Assembly (NCBI RefSeq): GCF_003862475.1
Contig: NZ_RRCO01000001.1
Coordinates: 434,001-498,000, forward strand
Source of the DNA: Lachnoanaerobaculum gingivalis
GTDB taxonomy: Bacteria > Bacillota > Clostridia > Lachnospirales > Lachnospiraceae
Length of the DNA stretch: 64,000 nt
Direction: 5' to 3'
Shown here: one piece after another, positions 30,412 to 38,517 of the stretch
Layout of the letters: each line of letters begins with the position of its first letter
How positions within the stretch are numbered: position 1 is the stretch's first letter
The notes under the pieces: generated by a model
The model's database searches: none
Seen by the model: only the letters and a program-made list of their open reading frames with translations
Told to the model about the DNA's origin: nothing
Translations under genes and position numbers: made by a program

Positions 30412-30897
30412 CTACAAACTCTGTTCTTTAAGCTTTTCTTTGATTTTATCTTTCTTAGGTGCGTTTTTTACCTTTTCTTTGAATTGATTTAGGTTGACCA
30501 TTACCGATTCTCTTTTTTTATTCTTTCCGGCAAATTTTTCTACTGCTTCCTTAAACGCCTGCTCCATAACCTTTTCATCCTTTGCATGAAAGAAGATGAT
30601 ATTATTTCCTGTAGTAAGATCTTTTTTTATACTGAATTTTACTCCGTTTTTATTTAGCTCTCTTTTTAAGCTCTCAAAATCAAGGTCATTTAGTTCTAAG
30701 GTTTCAACCTTACCTTTCTTCACCAACTCTTTTACGGTTGTAGGTTTCTTTTCTTCTATAAACTCCTTTAAACTTTTCCCTTTTTTGGCTGCCATATTTA
30801 ACATTTTTTTCATAAGGTCTATTATCATTTTGGCAGATTTTATATTTCCACTTTTTACTATAGCAATAACTTGTCTGTTTACTTCTTCATTGATCAA
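30412..30897 (-). CDS. DUF3801/PcfB-like protein
   Basis: About 161 aa. Start chosen at TTG 30897, 7 nt after GGGAGG. The sequence reads INEEVNRQVIAIVKSG at the start, then a central SLKEFI..KKPTTVKEL and a Lys-rich tail, matching the PcfB (DUF3801) family. PcfB is an accessory protein of the coupling protein, and the gene precedes virD4 as expected. Confidence 0.85.
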   Translation of the reverse strand: MINEEVNRQVIAIVKSGNIKSAKMIIDLMKKMLNMAAKKGKSLKEFIEEKKPTTVKELVKKGKVETLELNDLDFESLKRELNKNGVKFSIKKDLTTGNNIIFFHAKDEKVMEQAFKEAVEKFAGKNKKRESVMVNLNQFKEKVKNAPKKDKIKEKLKEQSL

Positions 30898-30924
30898 TAG
30901 TTTACCTCCCTTCATCTATTACAA

Positions 30925-30958
30925 GAAAAAAGGTAGTTAGATTTTACTCTAATTACCT
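30925..30958 (-). terminator. Terminator/attenuator between KilA-N gene and DUF3801
   Basis: AGGTAATTAGA and TCTAACTACCT form an 11-bp stem with one mismatch and a 7-nt loop, followed by TTTTTTC on the minus strand. Confidence 0.7.
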
Positions 30959-30985
30959 CTTTACAGGATTCTTTTAAGATTCATT

Positions 30986-31789
30986 TTACTTCAGCTTTTT
31001 TACACTTTCAGCTTCAGATAATATTTTCATCTGCTCAATTGCAATAGAATTCAATTTTTCCAATCTGTCCGACTGTTTCATCCCTTCATTTATAAATACT
31101 GCATTTAGGTTTTCGAGATTAGAAAGGCAAACAAGTTGAGATATATCCGCATAATCTCTGATATTTCCCTTTAAATTTGGATTTTCATCTCTCCATTCCT
31201 TTGCAGTCATTCCAAACAAAGCCATATTCAAAATATCAGCCTCATTTGCATAAATAAAGTTGATTTTTTCCTTTGGCAGTTTTTCAGGTATAAGATTATT
31301 CTTTATAGCATCAGTATGAATCCTATAATTGATTTTTGCCAAATTTCTTTTTATATCCCAACCGAGCTTCTTTTGTTCTTCTTCTTTTAAGCGTTCAAAT
31401 TCTTTTATTAAATACAGCTTAAAGTATGGGGATACCCAAGAAGCAAACTCAAAAGCAATATCTTTATGTGCGTAAGTTCCTCCGTATCTTCCTGCTTTTG
31501 CAACAATACCGATAGAATTGGTTTTTTCTACCCACTGTTTTACCGATAAAACAAAGCGATTCAGTCCGGCTTCATTTTTAATTCCCTCGAATTCGAGGGA
31601 ATTAAAATCAGGATTATACATTTCCTCCCAAATACCTAAAAACTCTATTGTATTTTTATTTCTTAGCCACTTCTCGATTAAAGCTAAACCGTTTTCAATA
31701 TTTCTTACCATATCAGTTAAAGAAATATAATCTTTATCATCTATGGCTATAATGCTGATTTCAGATCCTTCAACATTTATTTTAGACAC
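30986..31789 (-). CDS. KilA-N domain DNA-binding protein
   Basis: About 267 aa from GTG 31789 (GAGAGGTGA just upstream; TTG 31804 is a weaker choice). The N-terminal half has the KilA-N pattern: DYISLTDMVRNIENGLALIEKWLRN, then WVEKTNSIGIVAKAGRYGGTYAHKDIAFEFASWVSPYFKLYLIKEFERL. The C-terminal half is helical. KilA-N proteins bind DNA and occur in phages and mobile elements. Its place between rep and the transfer genes suggests a regulator. A 32-bp perfect palindrome lies inside the reading frame (31576-31607). Confidence 0.85.
   Translation of the reverse strand: MSKINVEGSEISIIAIDDKDYISLTDMVRNIENGLALIEKWLRNKNTIEFLGIWEEMYNPDFNSLEFEGIKNEAGLNRFVLSVKQWVEKTNSIGIVAKAGRYGGTYAHKDIAFEFASWVSPYFKLYLIKEFERLKEEEQKKLGWDIKRNLAKINYRIHTDAIKNNLIPEKLPKEKINFIYANEADILNMALFGMTAKEWRDENPNLKGNIRDYADISQLVCLSNLENLNAVFINEGMKQSDRLEKLNSIAIEQMKILSEAESVKKLK
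31576..31607. repeat. 32-bp perfect palindrome inside KilA-N gene
   Basis: The half TTTTAATTCCCTCGAA is followed at once by its exact reverse complement, with no spacer. The base pair outside breaks the symmetry. It encodes an ordinary stretch (FNSLEFEG) of the protein, so the symmetry is not needed for coding. Confidence 0.9.
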
Positions 31790-31904
31790 AAAATCACCTC
31801 TCAATTCTTAAATAAATTATAACTATTATACCTTTTTCCCACTGCAACCATTATGTCGTCATACCTTATAATCTTCACTTACCTGCATCATTTTTTTCCT
31901 TCCC

Positions 31905-31929
31905 ACTTCTGGACATTATGACCAGAAGT
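31905..31929 (-). other. Intercistronic hairpin, possibly related copy D
   Basis: ACTTCTGG pairs with CCAGAAGT (8 bp perfect) around a 9-nt loop in the 221-nt gap between rep and the KilA-N gene. The stem resembles copies A-C but the loop (TCATAATGT) differs, so kinship is uncertain. Confidence 0.5.
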
Positions 31930-32010
31930 TATAAAAAAGCAGATACACAGTTTCTTTATATACCTTGTATTTTATTCTACACTACAATCAAAAGCAATAA
32001 CAGCATTACC

Positions 32011-33069
32011 TTAAATAATATCCTTTTTACACCAGCCTCCTCCATACATATCGTGATTTACTTCCTGCTGATAAAAATGATTTATTGTAGTGGTTGCATT
32101 ATAAAGTGCCGTAATCATATATGCCTTAATATTTGTGATTTTAGTGGCTGTATTCTTCATACATTCAATCACATATTCCAAATGACTGCCCTCCAGTTTC
32201 AAAAATCTTGATTTCACAAGCTCATATGGATATTCTTCTCCTGCTACCCTGATTGTTGGACGCCTCACACATACTACCTCACATATTACTTGAAACAGTT
32301 CATCATAGAGTTCTTTTTCTCCATAACTATCATATTTCATATGATGATTATAACTGATATTTTCTTTGATCAGTTCTATGCATTTCTGTACATCATCTAT
32401 CACATCATTCTTCTCTGAATCGGATTGAGTGATAGGATTGATATAACTCTCCTCAATATAGTTTAAATCAGTTTTATTATATTTAGTATAATTAGGGTTC
32501 GATTCTCCAACTTCTTGAGTTTCGTTTTCCGAACTTCTAAAGGTTTGATTTTCTGACTTCTTAAGGTCTGTTTTTCCGACTTCTTGAAGTCCTGTTTTCT
32601 GACTTCTAGAAGTTTGATTTTCCGACTTCCTAAAGTCCGATTTTCCGACTTCAGTGATTTTATCAGTATTTACTGCCTCTTTTTTATCTATATTTCCTTC
32701 CGGCGAAGCAAAATTCTTGACATATATAATATCCGGTTTGCCCAATCCTCTACGAACTTTCTCTACCAAACCAATTCCCTTAGTATTGTCCAGCTCTGCA
32801 AGAACCTTAACTGCCTTTTCCTTTCCACATCCCAAATCTTCCATAATACTATTTATAGTATATATAATATATGCTCTGTTATTATCATCAAACCATTTAT
32901 TTTTTATAGATAAGGACATACGATCAAGCATTAGTCCATATAAAAGTTTTGCATCACTTGATAATTTCTTAAATCGTTCATCCTTAATAAGCAAGCGAGG
33001 AACTCTATAGAATGAGAACTGCTCCGCTTCAATCCCGTAATAATAATTCAGTTGTAATATTTCACTCAT
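32011..33069 (-). CDS. Replication initiator protein A (RepA_N-like)
   Basis: 352 aa. The N-terminus (FYRVPRLLIKDERFKKLSSDAKLLYGLMLDRMSLS) is the conserved RepA_N winged-helix domain, and a second helical domain ends the protein. Between them lies a repeat of 23 residues (EVGKSDFRKSENQTSRSQKTGL and again EVGKTDLKKSENQTF...), encoded by seven 23-bp DNA iterons. In RepA_N plasmids the origin lies inside the rep gene as such repeats, so Rep probably binds here to start replication of the excised circle. AAAGGAGGAG precedes the ATG. It follows parB directly. Confidence 0.88.
   Translation of the reverse strand: MSEILQLNYYYGIEAEQFSFYRVPRLLIKDERFKKLSSDAKLLYGLMLDRMSLSIKNKWFDDNNRAYIIYTINSIMEDLGCGKEKAVKVLAELDNTKGIGLVEKVRRGLGKPDIIYVKNFASPEGNIDKKEAVNTDKITEVGKSDFRKSENQTSRSQKTGLQEVGKTDLKKSENQTFRSSENETQEVGESNPNYTKYNKTDLNYIEESYINPITQSDSEKNDVIDDVQKCIELIKENISYNHHMKYDSYGEKELYDELFQVICEVVCVRRPTIRVAGEEYPYELVKSRFLKLEGSHLEYVIECMKNTATKITNIKAYMITALYNATTTINHFYQQEVNHDMYGGGWCKKDII
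32495..32660. repeat. 23-bp iteron array inside rep (putative origin of replication)
   Basis: The word ACTTC starts at 32510, 32533, 32556, 32579, 32602, 32625 and 32648, an exact 23-bp step. Each unit runs ACTTC, a short centre, then AAGT or AGGT, then TTTTCCG or TTTTCTG. In several units ACTTC and GAAGT make a small inverted repeat. A partial unit precedes the first. As 23 is not a multiple of 3, the same DNA word is read in all three frames, giving a 23-aa protein repeat. Confidence 0.9.
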
Positions 33070-33085
33070 TCTCGGCTCCTCCTTT

Positions 33086-33964
33086 CTACTGATTGTTCTT
33101 CCAGTTATCCAATAACTGATAAATAATGTTCTCTATTTCTTTCCTGCTATATGTTACAGGGAAATAACTGTTGATACGCTCTGCTTTTATAACAACCTTT
33201 CGTTCCACAGTTTTCTCTTTTTCAAGCAGCATACGAACCATCGGAAATGTAAGCTCCCCTTTTTTATCGCTTTCCTTGAGCATGGCACTCTGCAAAGTTG
33301 TAATAATAATATTTGTTTCCTTTATTACAGCCAAAACCCATTGCTGTGCATCCTCTGATAAAAATGATAAATCAACTGCCTGCATTATACCTATTTTCTT
33401 TGTATCCACCATATCAAGCAACTCATCTAACAAGCGTGAAATCCATATATATCTCTGAACAGTCTTTGCGCTCTCTCCTGCCGCTTCTCCAAGTTCTCCA
33501 AGTGTAAGTCCACCTGCTTTACTTCCCTGATGTTTCATTGCATCGTATTTCATTCTGTACGCTTTTGATTTCTCGCTTGGCAGAATATCTTCTCTTTGAA
33601 TATTAGAATCTACCATGATAATTGTAGCTTCATCATCTGTATAATTGCGTATAAACATCGGAATTGTAGAGAGTCCAACCATTTCACATGCATATTTTCT
33701 ACGATGTCCGGCGATGATTTCGTAACCGCCGCCTTTCATCGGTCTTGCAATACCCGGCATCAATATTCCATACTCTCTAATACTTCCAATCATTTCTTGC
33801 ATCTTTTCATCATCCAATACCTTAAACGGATGTTCTTTGAACCCATGAAGCTCTGTTAATGCAATTTCCTGTACTTGCTCTATTCCTGACTGTGGCTGCT
33901 CAATCCCGAATAAATCATCAAAGCTGTTAAGCTTTACCTTTGTGGCACTTCCTGTCTTATTCAT
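33086..33964 (-). CDS. parB: ParB/RepB-type partition protein
   Basis: 292 aa. The N-terminal ParB nuclease-like domain is clear (IALTELHGFKEHPF, YEIIAGHRRKYACE, IMVDSNIQRE, LPSEKSKAYRMK), followed by a helix-turn-helix region (LTLGELGEAAGESAKTVQRYIWISRLL). It would bind a centromere site and work with ParA to keep the excised or replicating ICE. ATG overlaps the end of parA by 8 nt. No parS-like site was recognised. Confidence 0.92.
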   Translation of the reverse strand: MNKTGSATKVKLNSFDDLFGIEQPQSGIEQVQEIALTELHGFKEHPFKVLDDEKMQEMIGSIREYGILMPGIARPMKGGGYEIIAGHRRKYACEMVGLSTIPMFIRNYTDDEATIIMVDSNIQREDILPSEKSKAYRMKYDAMKHQGSKAGGLTLGELGEAAGESAKTVQRYIWISRLLDELLDMVDTKKIGIMQAVDLSFLSEDAQQWVLAVIKETNIIITTLQSAMLKESDKKGELTFPMVRMLLEKEKTVERKVVIKAERINSYFPVTYSRKEIENIIYQLLDNWKNNQ

Positions 33965-34739
33965 TGCAAAGCACCTCCTTTGTCAATGACTGATATGCAC
34001 TTGCCACTTTACCATTCGGATCGTGCTTGTAGATGCTCACACCTTCCGCAGAAATTTCCGCTGCCCTTACCGACATTGGGATACTGTTTTCAAATATATG
34101 AACTCTGCTCCCATAATTTTCAATAAGCAGATTACTGATATCTTTTGCATAATTGGTACGGTTGTCAACCATTGTTAGCAAAATCCCCTCAATCTCAAGT
34201 TTCTGATTAATCTGACGCTTTACTTTCCCTATGGTTTTAATAAGTTGTTCCAAGCCTTTTATCGGTAAATATGCCGCCTGTACAGGAATTAAAATACTAT
34301 CTGCACAAGTAAAAACATTTATTGTAATCATTCCAAGGGATGGCATACAGTCAATCAAAATATAATCATAATTTTCTCTCTGCAAGTCCATATAGGTTCT
34401 CAGTACGGTTTCTCTGCTCATCACATTAATAAGTGAAGTTTCCAAACCTGAAAGTTCTATATTTCCTGGTATAAAATCAATTCCTTCATCATGGCTTAAA
34501 ATTCCATAATCTGATCTTATTTCCTCATCATTAATAATGTTTCCCATTATAGTTGCAAGTGTAATTTCCAATCTATCCGGCTCCCTAATTCCAAGACTTG
34601 CCGTAAGGCTTCCTTGTGCATCTGCATCTATCAACAGAACCTTCTTTCCTTGCCTTGCCAGCCCAATTCCCAAGTTACTTGTTGTTGTGGTTTTTCCAAC
34701 TCCACCTTTTTGATTTGCAATAGCTATAACTCTACACAT
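33957..34739 (-). CDS. parA: ParA-type partition ATPase
   Basis: 260 aa. Deviant Walker A KGGVGKTTTTSNLG, Walker A' DADAQGSL and Walker B DYILIDCMPSLGMI mark a ParA/Soj ATPase. It positions ICE DNA with ParB, consistent with an element that can replicate outside the chromosome. GGAG lies upstream of the ATG, and parB follows with an 8-nt overlap. Confidence 0.95.
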   Translation of the reverse strand: MCRVIAIANQKGGVGKTTTTSNLGIGLARQGKKVLLIDADAQGSLTASLGIREPDRLEITLATIMGNIINDEEIRSDYGILSHDEGIDFIPGNIELSGLETSLINVMSRETVLRTYMDLQRENYDYILIDCMPSLGMITINVFTCADSILIPVQAAYLPIKGLEQLIKTIGKVKRQINQKLEIEGILLTMVDNRTNYAKDISNLLIENYGSRVHIFENSIPMSVRAAEISAEGVSIYKHDPNGKVASAYQSLTKEVLCNE

Positions 34740-34767
34740 GATATCATTCTCCTATTTTTCTACCTTT

Positions 34768-34947
34768 TTAGTTGTCTTTTTTAAAATTTACTTTTTGTAC
34801 TTGTGCATAAGCCCTGTAATATTTTTTTGTTCCTTTATTGCTGTAAAGCTCTGATACCTCCAGAACTTCTATTTTATTATTACTGCTTAATATTTTTTGA
34901 AACCATGCAATATCACTCTTTGTTCCCATAAATCTGATTTTCAGCAT
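34768..34947 (-). CDS. DUF3970-like small ICE protein
   Basis: 59 aa, MLKIRFMGTKSDIAWFQKIL then VLEVSELYSNKGTKKYYRAYAQVQ, the pattern of the DUF3970 family that sits beside parA in Tn1549-type elements. The start at 34947 was chosen because GGAGG lies 9 nt upstream; the frame is open further up but has no ribosome site there. Function unknown. Confidence 0.75.
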   Translation of the reverse strand: MLKIRFMGTKSDIAWFQKILSSNNKIEVLEVSELYSNKGTKKYYRAYAQVQKVNFKKDN

Positions 34948-34969
34948 TAGTTTGCACCTCCAATAAAGC

Positions 34970-35268
34970 TTATATCTCACAATTATAATTAGCGTAGTCA
35001 GGATAGCGAATCTGTATTGCTTGCTTCATACTGCTACCGATTTGCCACCCTTCACACAAACACTCGGTTTTTATATCTCCGGTCTTAAAATCATAAATAC
35101 TGTTAATATTTCTTCTCGTATCAGGGCTGATGCCTAGACAATAACAAAGTGCCTTATGATAGACATCTTGTTCCTTTACTTCTTCATAGTAGAATTTTCA
35201 TGTGCCTCGTTATTAAATATAATAGACCGTTTACTATTATTTTCTGCACTTAACGCTGTGTTCTTCAT
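34970..35268 (-). pseudogene. DUF6075-like gene, frameshifted and probably shortened
   Basis: From ATG 35268 (AGGAGG upstream) the frame reads MKNTALSAENN..IIFNNEAHEN and stops after 30 codons. The next frame reads YEEVKEQDVYHKALCYCLGI, TRRNINSIYDFKTG, CLCEGWQ, QAIQIRYPDYANY, which I recognise as the DUF6075 pattern of Tn1549-type elements. One missing T in AATTCTAC would restore NFYYEEV. The part after GWQ is also shorter than I expect, so an internal deletion is likely too. It is the outermost recognisable ICE gene. Confidence 0.65.
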
Positions 35269-35289
35269 ATTGAACCTCCTTATAGATAT

Positions 35290-35363
35290 AAAAAAGGAAC
35301 AAACACTTATAAAAAGTGCTTATTCCCAAACATTAAACAAGGGAAAGCAATAAATGCTTTCCC
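35290..35363. terminator. Two hairpins at the ICE/chromosome border
   Basis: GGGAAAGCA and TGCTTTCCC form a perfect 9-bp stem (35341-35363), and CACTT/AAGTG forms a second (about 35303-35319) followed on the minus strand by TTTGTTCCTTTTTT. They lie downstream of ppdK on the minus strand and can end that transcript before it enters the ICE. Confidence 0.55.
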
Positions 35364-35373
35364 TCGCAGAACT

Positions 35374-35469
35374 TTATATATAGACTTTTACTTCAATATC
35401 TTTAAATCTGTTTGCCTTTGTGTACTCAGGATGCTCAGCCATAAATGCCTGCACATCCGCTCGCCTCAC
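35374..35469 (-). CDS. Possible small ORF or gene remnant downstream of ppdK
   Basis: A 31-codon frame from GTG reads RRADVQAFMAEHPEYTKANRFKDIEVKVYI. The composition looks protein-like and unlike the AT-rich spacer around it, yet there is no ribosome site. It may be the tail of a gene cut by ICE insertion, a remnant, or chance. Confidence 0.2.
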   Translation of the reverse strand: MRRADVQAFMAEHPEYTKANRFKDIEVKVYI

Positions 35470-35500
35470 CGTTAAGCTGCAAAAATAAATATATTGCTGC

Positions 35501-38134
35501 CTAATTCCTCTTTTCCGCAATTGCTGCCTGTGCTGCTGCAAGTCTTGCAATCGGCACTCTAAATGGTGAACATGACACATAGTCAAGACCGATCTTGTGG
35601 CAGAACTCAACTGATGAAGGATCTCCACCGTGCTCACCGCAGATACCTACGTGGAGCTCAGGTCTTGTCTGTTTTCCAAGCTCGATAGCCATCTTCATAA
35701 GTTTACCGACACCAACCTGGTCAAGCTTAGCAAACGGATCGTTCTCGAAGATCTTTCTGTCATAGTAAGCATTGAGGAACTTACCTGCATCATCTCTTGA
35801 GAAACCGAATGTCATCTGTGTAAGGTCGTTTGTACCGAAGCAGAAGAATTCAGCCTGCTTAGCAATCTCATCAGCTGTAAGACATGCCCTTGGGATCTCA
35901 ATCATTGTACCAACTTCATACTTGATGTTTGAGCCTGCTGCCGCAATCTCCTCATCTGCTGTCTTAACGACGATATCCTTAACGTACTTAAGCTCCTTAG
36001 CGTCAGATGAAAGCGGAATCATGATCTCAGGCTTAAGGTTCCAATCAGGATGAGCCTTAGCTACATTGATAGCCGCTCTTATAACAGCCTTTGTCTGCAT
36101 TACTGCAATCTCAGGATATGTTACTGCAAGACGAAGTCCTCTGTGTCCCATCATTGGGTTGAACTCGTGAAGTGAAGCGATGATAGCTTTAATCTGTGCT
36201 ACGCTCTTGCCCTGAGTCTTTGCAAGCTTCTCGATCTCAGATTCCTCTGTAGGAACGAACTCATGAAGTGGCGGATCAAGGAATCTGATTGTAACAGGGT
36301 TACCCTCAAGTGCCTCGTAGAGCTTCTCGAAATCTCCCTGCTGTACAGGTAAAATCTTATCAAGAGCTTTCTCTCTCTCTTCTACTGTATCTGAACAGAT
36401 CATCTCTCTGAATGCGTCAATTCTATCGCCCTCAAAGAACATATGCTCTGTACGGCAAAGTCCGATACCCTCTGCACCAAGCTCTCTGGCTTTTCTTGCA
36501 TCCTCAGGTGTATCTGCATTTGTACGAACTTTAAGTCTTCTATACTTATCAGCCCATCCCATGATTCTTCCGAACTCACCTGCAATCTGAGCTTCCTGAG
36601 TTGGGATAGCACCGTCATAAACATTTCCTGTTGTACCGTCGAATGAGATAACATCTCCCTCGTGGAATGTCTTTCCGCCGAGCTCGAACTTCTTGTTCTC
36701 CTCATCCATAATGATCTCTGAAAGACCTGATACGCAGCAAGTACCCATACCACGAGCAACAACGGCTGCGTGTGATGTCATACCTCCACGAACTGTAAGG
36801 ATACCCTGTGAAGCCTTCATACCCTCGATATCCTCAGGTGATGTCTCAAGTCTTACAAGAACAACCTTCTTACCTGCATCAGCCCATGTCTTAGCATCCT
36901 CGGCTGTAAATACGATCTGTCCGCTTGCAGCACCCGGTGAAGCGGCAAGACCCTTACCGATAGGTGTAGCCTTCTTAACAGCCTCTGTATCAAATGTCGG
37001 GTGAAGAAGTGTATCAAGGTTTCTAGGCTCGATCATTGATACAGCCTTAGCCTCGTCAATCATGCCCTCATCTACAAGGTCACATGCAATCTTAAGTGCA
37101 GCAAATGCTGTTCTCTTACCGTTTCTTGTCTGCAACATGTAAAGCTTTCTATCCTCGATAGTAAACTCCATATCCTGCATATCTCTGTAATGGTCTTCAA
37201 GCTTATGACAAATCTCAACGAACTCTTTATAAACGTCAGGCATTACTTCCTTCAACTGATCGATATGCTGTGGTGTACGAACACCTGCAACAACGTCCTC
37301 ACCCTGAGCGTTCATAAGGAACTCACCCATGAGCTTCTTCTCACCTGTAGCAGGATCTCTTGTAAATGCAACACCTGTACCTGATGTATCACCCATGTTA
37401 CCGAATGCCATCATCTGTACGTTAACTGCTGTACCCCATGAATATGGAATATCATTGTCACGACGATATACATTTGCACGTGGGTTATCCCATGAACGGA
37501 ATACGGCCTTAACGGCAGCCATAAGCTGTTCCTTAGGATCTGAAGGGAAATCTGAACCGATTTTTGACTTATACTCAGCCTTGAACTGATTTGCAAGTTC
37601 CTTCAAATCTTCAGCTGTAAGGTCAACGTCCTGTGTAACTCCCTTTTTCTCTTTCATCTGGTCGATAAGAACCTCAAAATACTTCTTACCAACTTCCATA
37701 ACTACGTCTGAGAACATCTGGATAAATCTTCTGTAGCAGTCATAAGCCCATCTTGGGTTACCTGACTTTGCAGCCAGAACCTCTACAACCTCTTCGTTAA
37801 GACCGAGGTTAAGAATTGTATCCATCATACCCGGCATAGATGCTCTTGCACCTGAACGAACTGAAACTAAGAGCGGATTTTCCTTATCACCGAATTTCTT
37901 TCCTGTGATTTCTTCCATCTTAGTAATATTCTCCATGATTTGACCCATGATCTCATCATTTATCTTCTCGCCATCCTCATAGTACTGAGTACATGCCTCT
38001 GTTGTGATTGTGAATCCCTGAGGTACAGGTAAACCGAGATTTGTCATCTCTGCAAGGTTTGCACCTTTACCACCCAAAAGATTTCTCATTGTTGCGTTAC
38101 CTTCTGTAAAAAGATATACCCACTTATTTGCCAT
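35501..38134 (-). CDS. ppdK: Pyruvate, phosphate dikinase
   Basis: 877 aa, full length for the family. It starts with the nucleotide-binding domain (WVYLFTEGNATMRNLLGGKGANLAEM), has the swivelling phosphohistidine domain with GGMTSHAAVVARGMG, and ends in the PEP/pyruvate barrel (GTNDLTQMTFGFSRDD, HVGICGEHGGDP). It interconverts pyruvate plus ATP and phosphate with PEP plus AMP and pyrophosphate, central to glycolysis in many anaerobic Clostridia. Codon use is richer in GC than the ICE next door, as for a highly expressed chromosomal gene. It is the first clear chromosomal gene at the ICE right border and reads toward the element. Confidence 0.97.
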   Translation of the reverse strand: MANKWVYLFTEGNATMRNLLGGKGANLAEMTNLGLPVPQGFTITTEACTQYYEDGEKINDEIMGQIMENITKMEEITGKKFGDKENPLLVSVRSGARASMPGMMDTILNLGLNEEVVEVLAAKSGNPRWAYDCYRRFIQMFSDVVMEVGKKYFEVLIDQMKEKKGVTQDVDLTAEDLKELANQFKAEYKSKIGSDFPSDPKEQLMAAVKAVFRSWDNPRANVYRRDNDIPYSWGTAVNVQMMAFGNMGDTSGTGVAFTRDPATGEKKLMGEFLMNAQGEDVVAGVRTPQHIDQLKEVMPDVYKEFVEICHKLEDHYRDMQDMEFTIEDRKLYMLQTRNGKRTAFAALKIACDLVDEGMIDEAKAVSMIEPRNLDTLLHPTFDTEAVKKATPIGKGLAASPGAASGQIVFTAEDAKTWADAGKKVVLVRLETSPEDIEGMKASQGILTVRGGMTSHAAVVARGMGTCCVSGLSEIIMDEENKKFELGGKTFHEGDVISFDGTTGNVYDGAIPTQEAQIAGEFGRIMGWADKYRRLKVRTNADTPEDARKARELGAEGIGLCRTEHMFFEGDRIDAFREMICSDTVEEREKALDKILPVQQGDFEKLYEALEGNPVTIRFLDPPLHEFVPTEESEIEKLAKTQGKSVAQIKAIIASLHEFNPMMGHRGLRLAVTYPEIAVMQTKAVIRAAINVAKAHPDWNLKPEIMIPLSSDAKELKYVKDIVVKTADEEIAAAGSNIKYEVGTMIEIPRACLTADEIAKQAEFFCFGTNDLTQMTFGFSRDDAGKFLNAYYDRKIFENDPFAKLDQVGVGKLMKMAIELGKQTRPELHVGICGEHGGDPSSVEFCHKIGLDYVSCSPFRVPIARLAAAQAAIAEKRN

Positions 38135-38178
38135 ACGTAAAAACCTCCATATGTATTTTCCTGTATTTTCCGCTCTCC

Positions 38179-38207
38179 ATTATACCATATTCATATAATA
38201 TAGCAAA
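38179..38207 (-). promoter_or_regulatory. Probable ppdK promoter
   Basis: A TATAAT -10 (38179-38184, minus strand) with a weak TTTGCT -35 at 17 bp. It lies in the 383-bp divergent spacer to fprA, which otherwise shows only AT-rich sequence. Confidence 0.5.
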
Positions 38208-38403
38208 GCATAAAAAAGAAAATTATTTACCTTTTACATTGATCTTTTGATATTTTCTTACTAAAAAGATGATAATAGTAATTTTTAACAAAATCCTGTA
38301 TACAATATTCCGCCCATTTTCGTCAAAATTTGTTTTCACAGACATCAAATCCATAAAGCTCACAGCAAAATAAAACTTTATAAAATTGTATTATATAAAA
38401 ATC

Positions 38404-38431
38404 TTGCAAATATAAACTTTTGCATTATACT
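38404..38431 (+). promoter_or_regulatory. Probable fprA promoter
   Basis: TTGCAA and TATACT at a 16-bp spacing, 86 bp before the start codon, leaving a long untranslated leader. Confidence 0.45.
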
Positions 38432-38517
38432 ATTAGTTGTAAAACACTAAGAATAAGTTATTTAATTAATATAGTAGCTTCGGCTGCTTTATCTATGCAA
38501 TTATATATGGAGGAATT

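Larger units (their letters stand above)
1..35300. mobile_element. Integrative conjugative element (Tn1549/CTn-like), incomplete at left
   Basis: Nearly all genes here run on the minus strand in the order typical of Firmicutes Tn1549-type elements: parA, parB, rep, DUF3801, virD4, Maff2, virB6, prgI, virB4, NlpC/P60, DUF4315, DUF4366, topB, giant helicase/methylase. The right border must lie between the broken DUF6075 gene (starts 35268) and the ppdK stop (35501). I cannot fix it to the base because the other end, the integrase and the relaxase are beyond position 1. Bases 1-30 left of the IS repeat also belong to the element. Homology of the modules is recognised from family features; the exact border is inferred. 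Confidence 0.85.

Noticed and set aside
33086-34980. Search for a parS centromere near parAB
   Set aside because: No TGTTTCACGTGAAACA-like palindrome or clear repeat array was seen outside the rep iterons.
35374-35637. An 87-codon minus-strand frame crossing the ppdK end
   Set aside because: Most of it is ppdK read out of frame; only its last 31 codons look protein-like, and these are listed separately at low confidence.
36400-37596. Minus- and plus-strand frames inside ppdK
   Set aside because: They overlap a full-length, well-conserved enzyme gene and resemble no family; judged shadows.
38135-38517. Possible riboswitch or small RNA in the ppdK-fprA spacer
   Set aside because: AT-rich with no convincing conserved fold; only promoter-like boxes can be supported.
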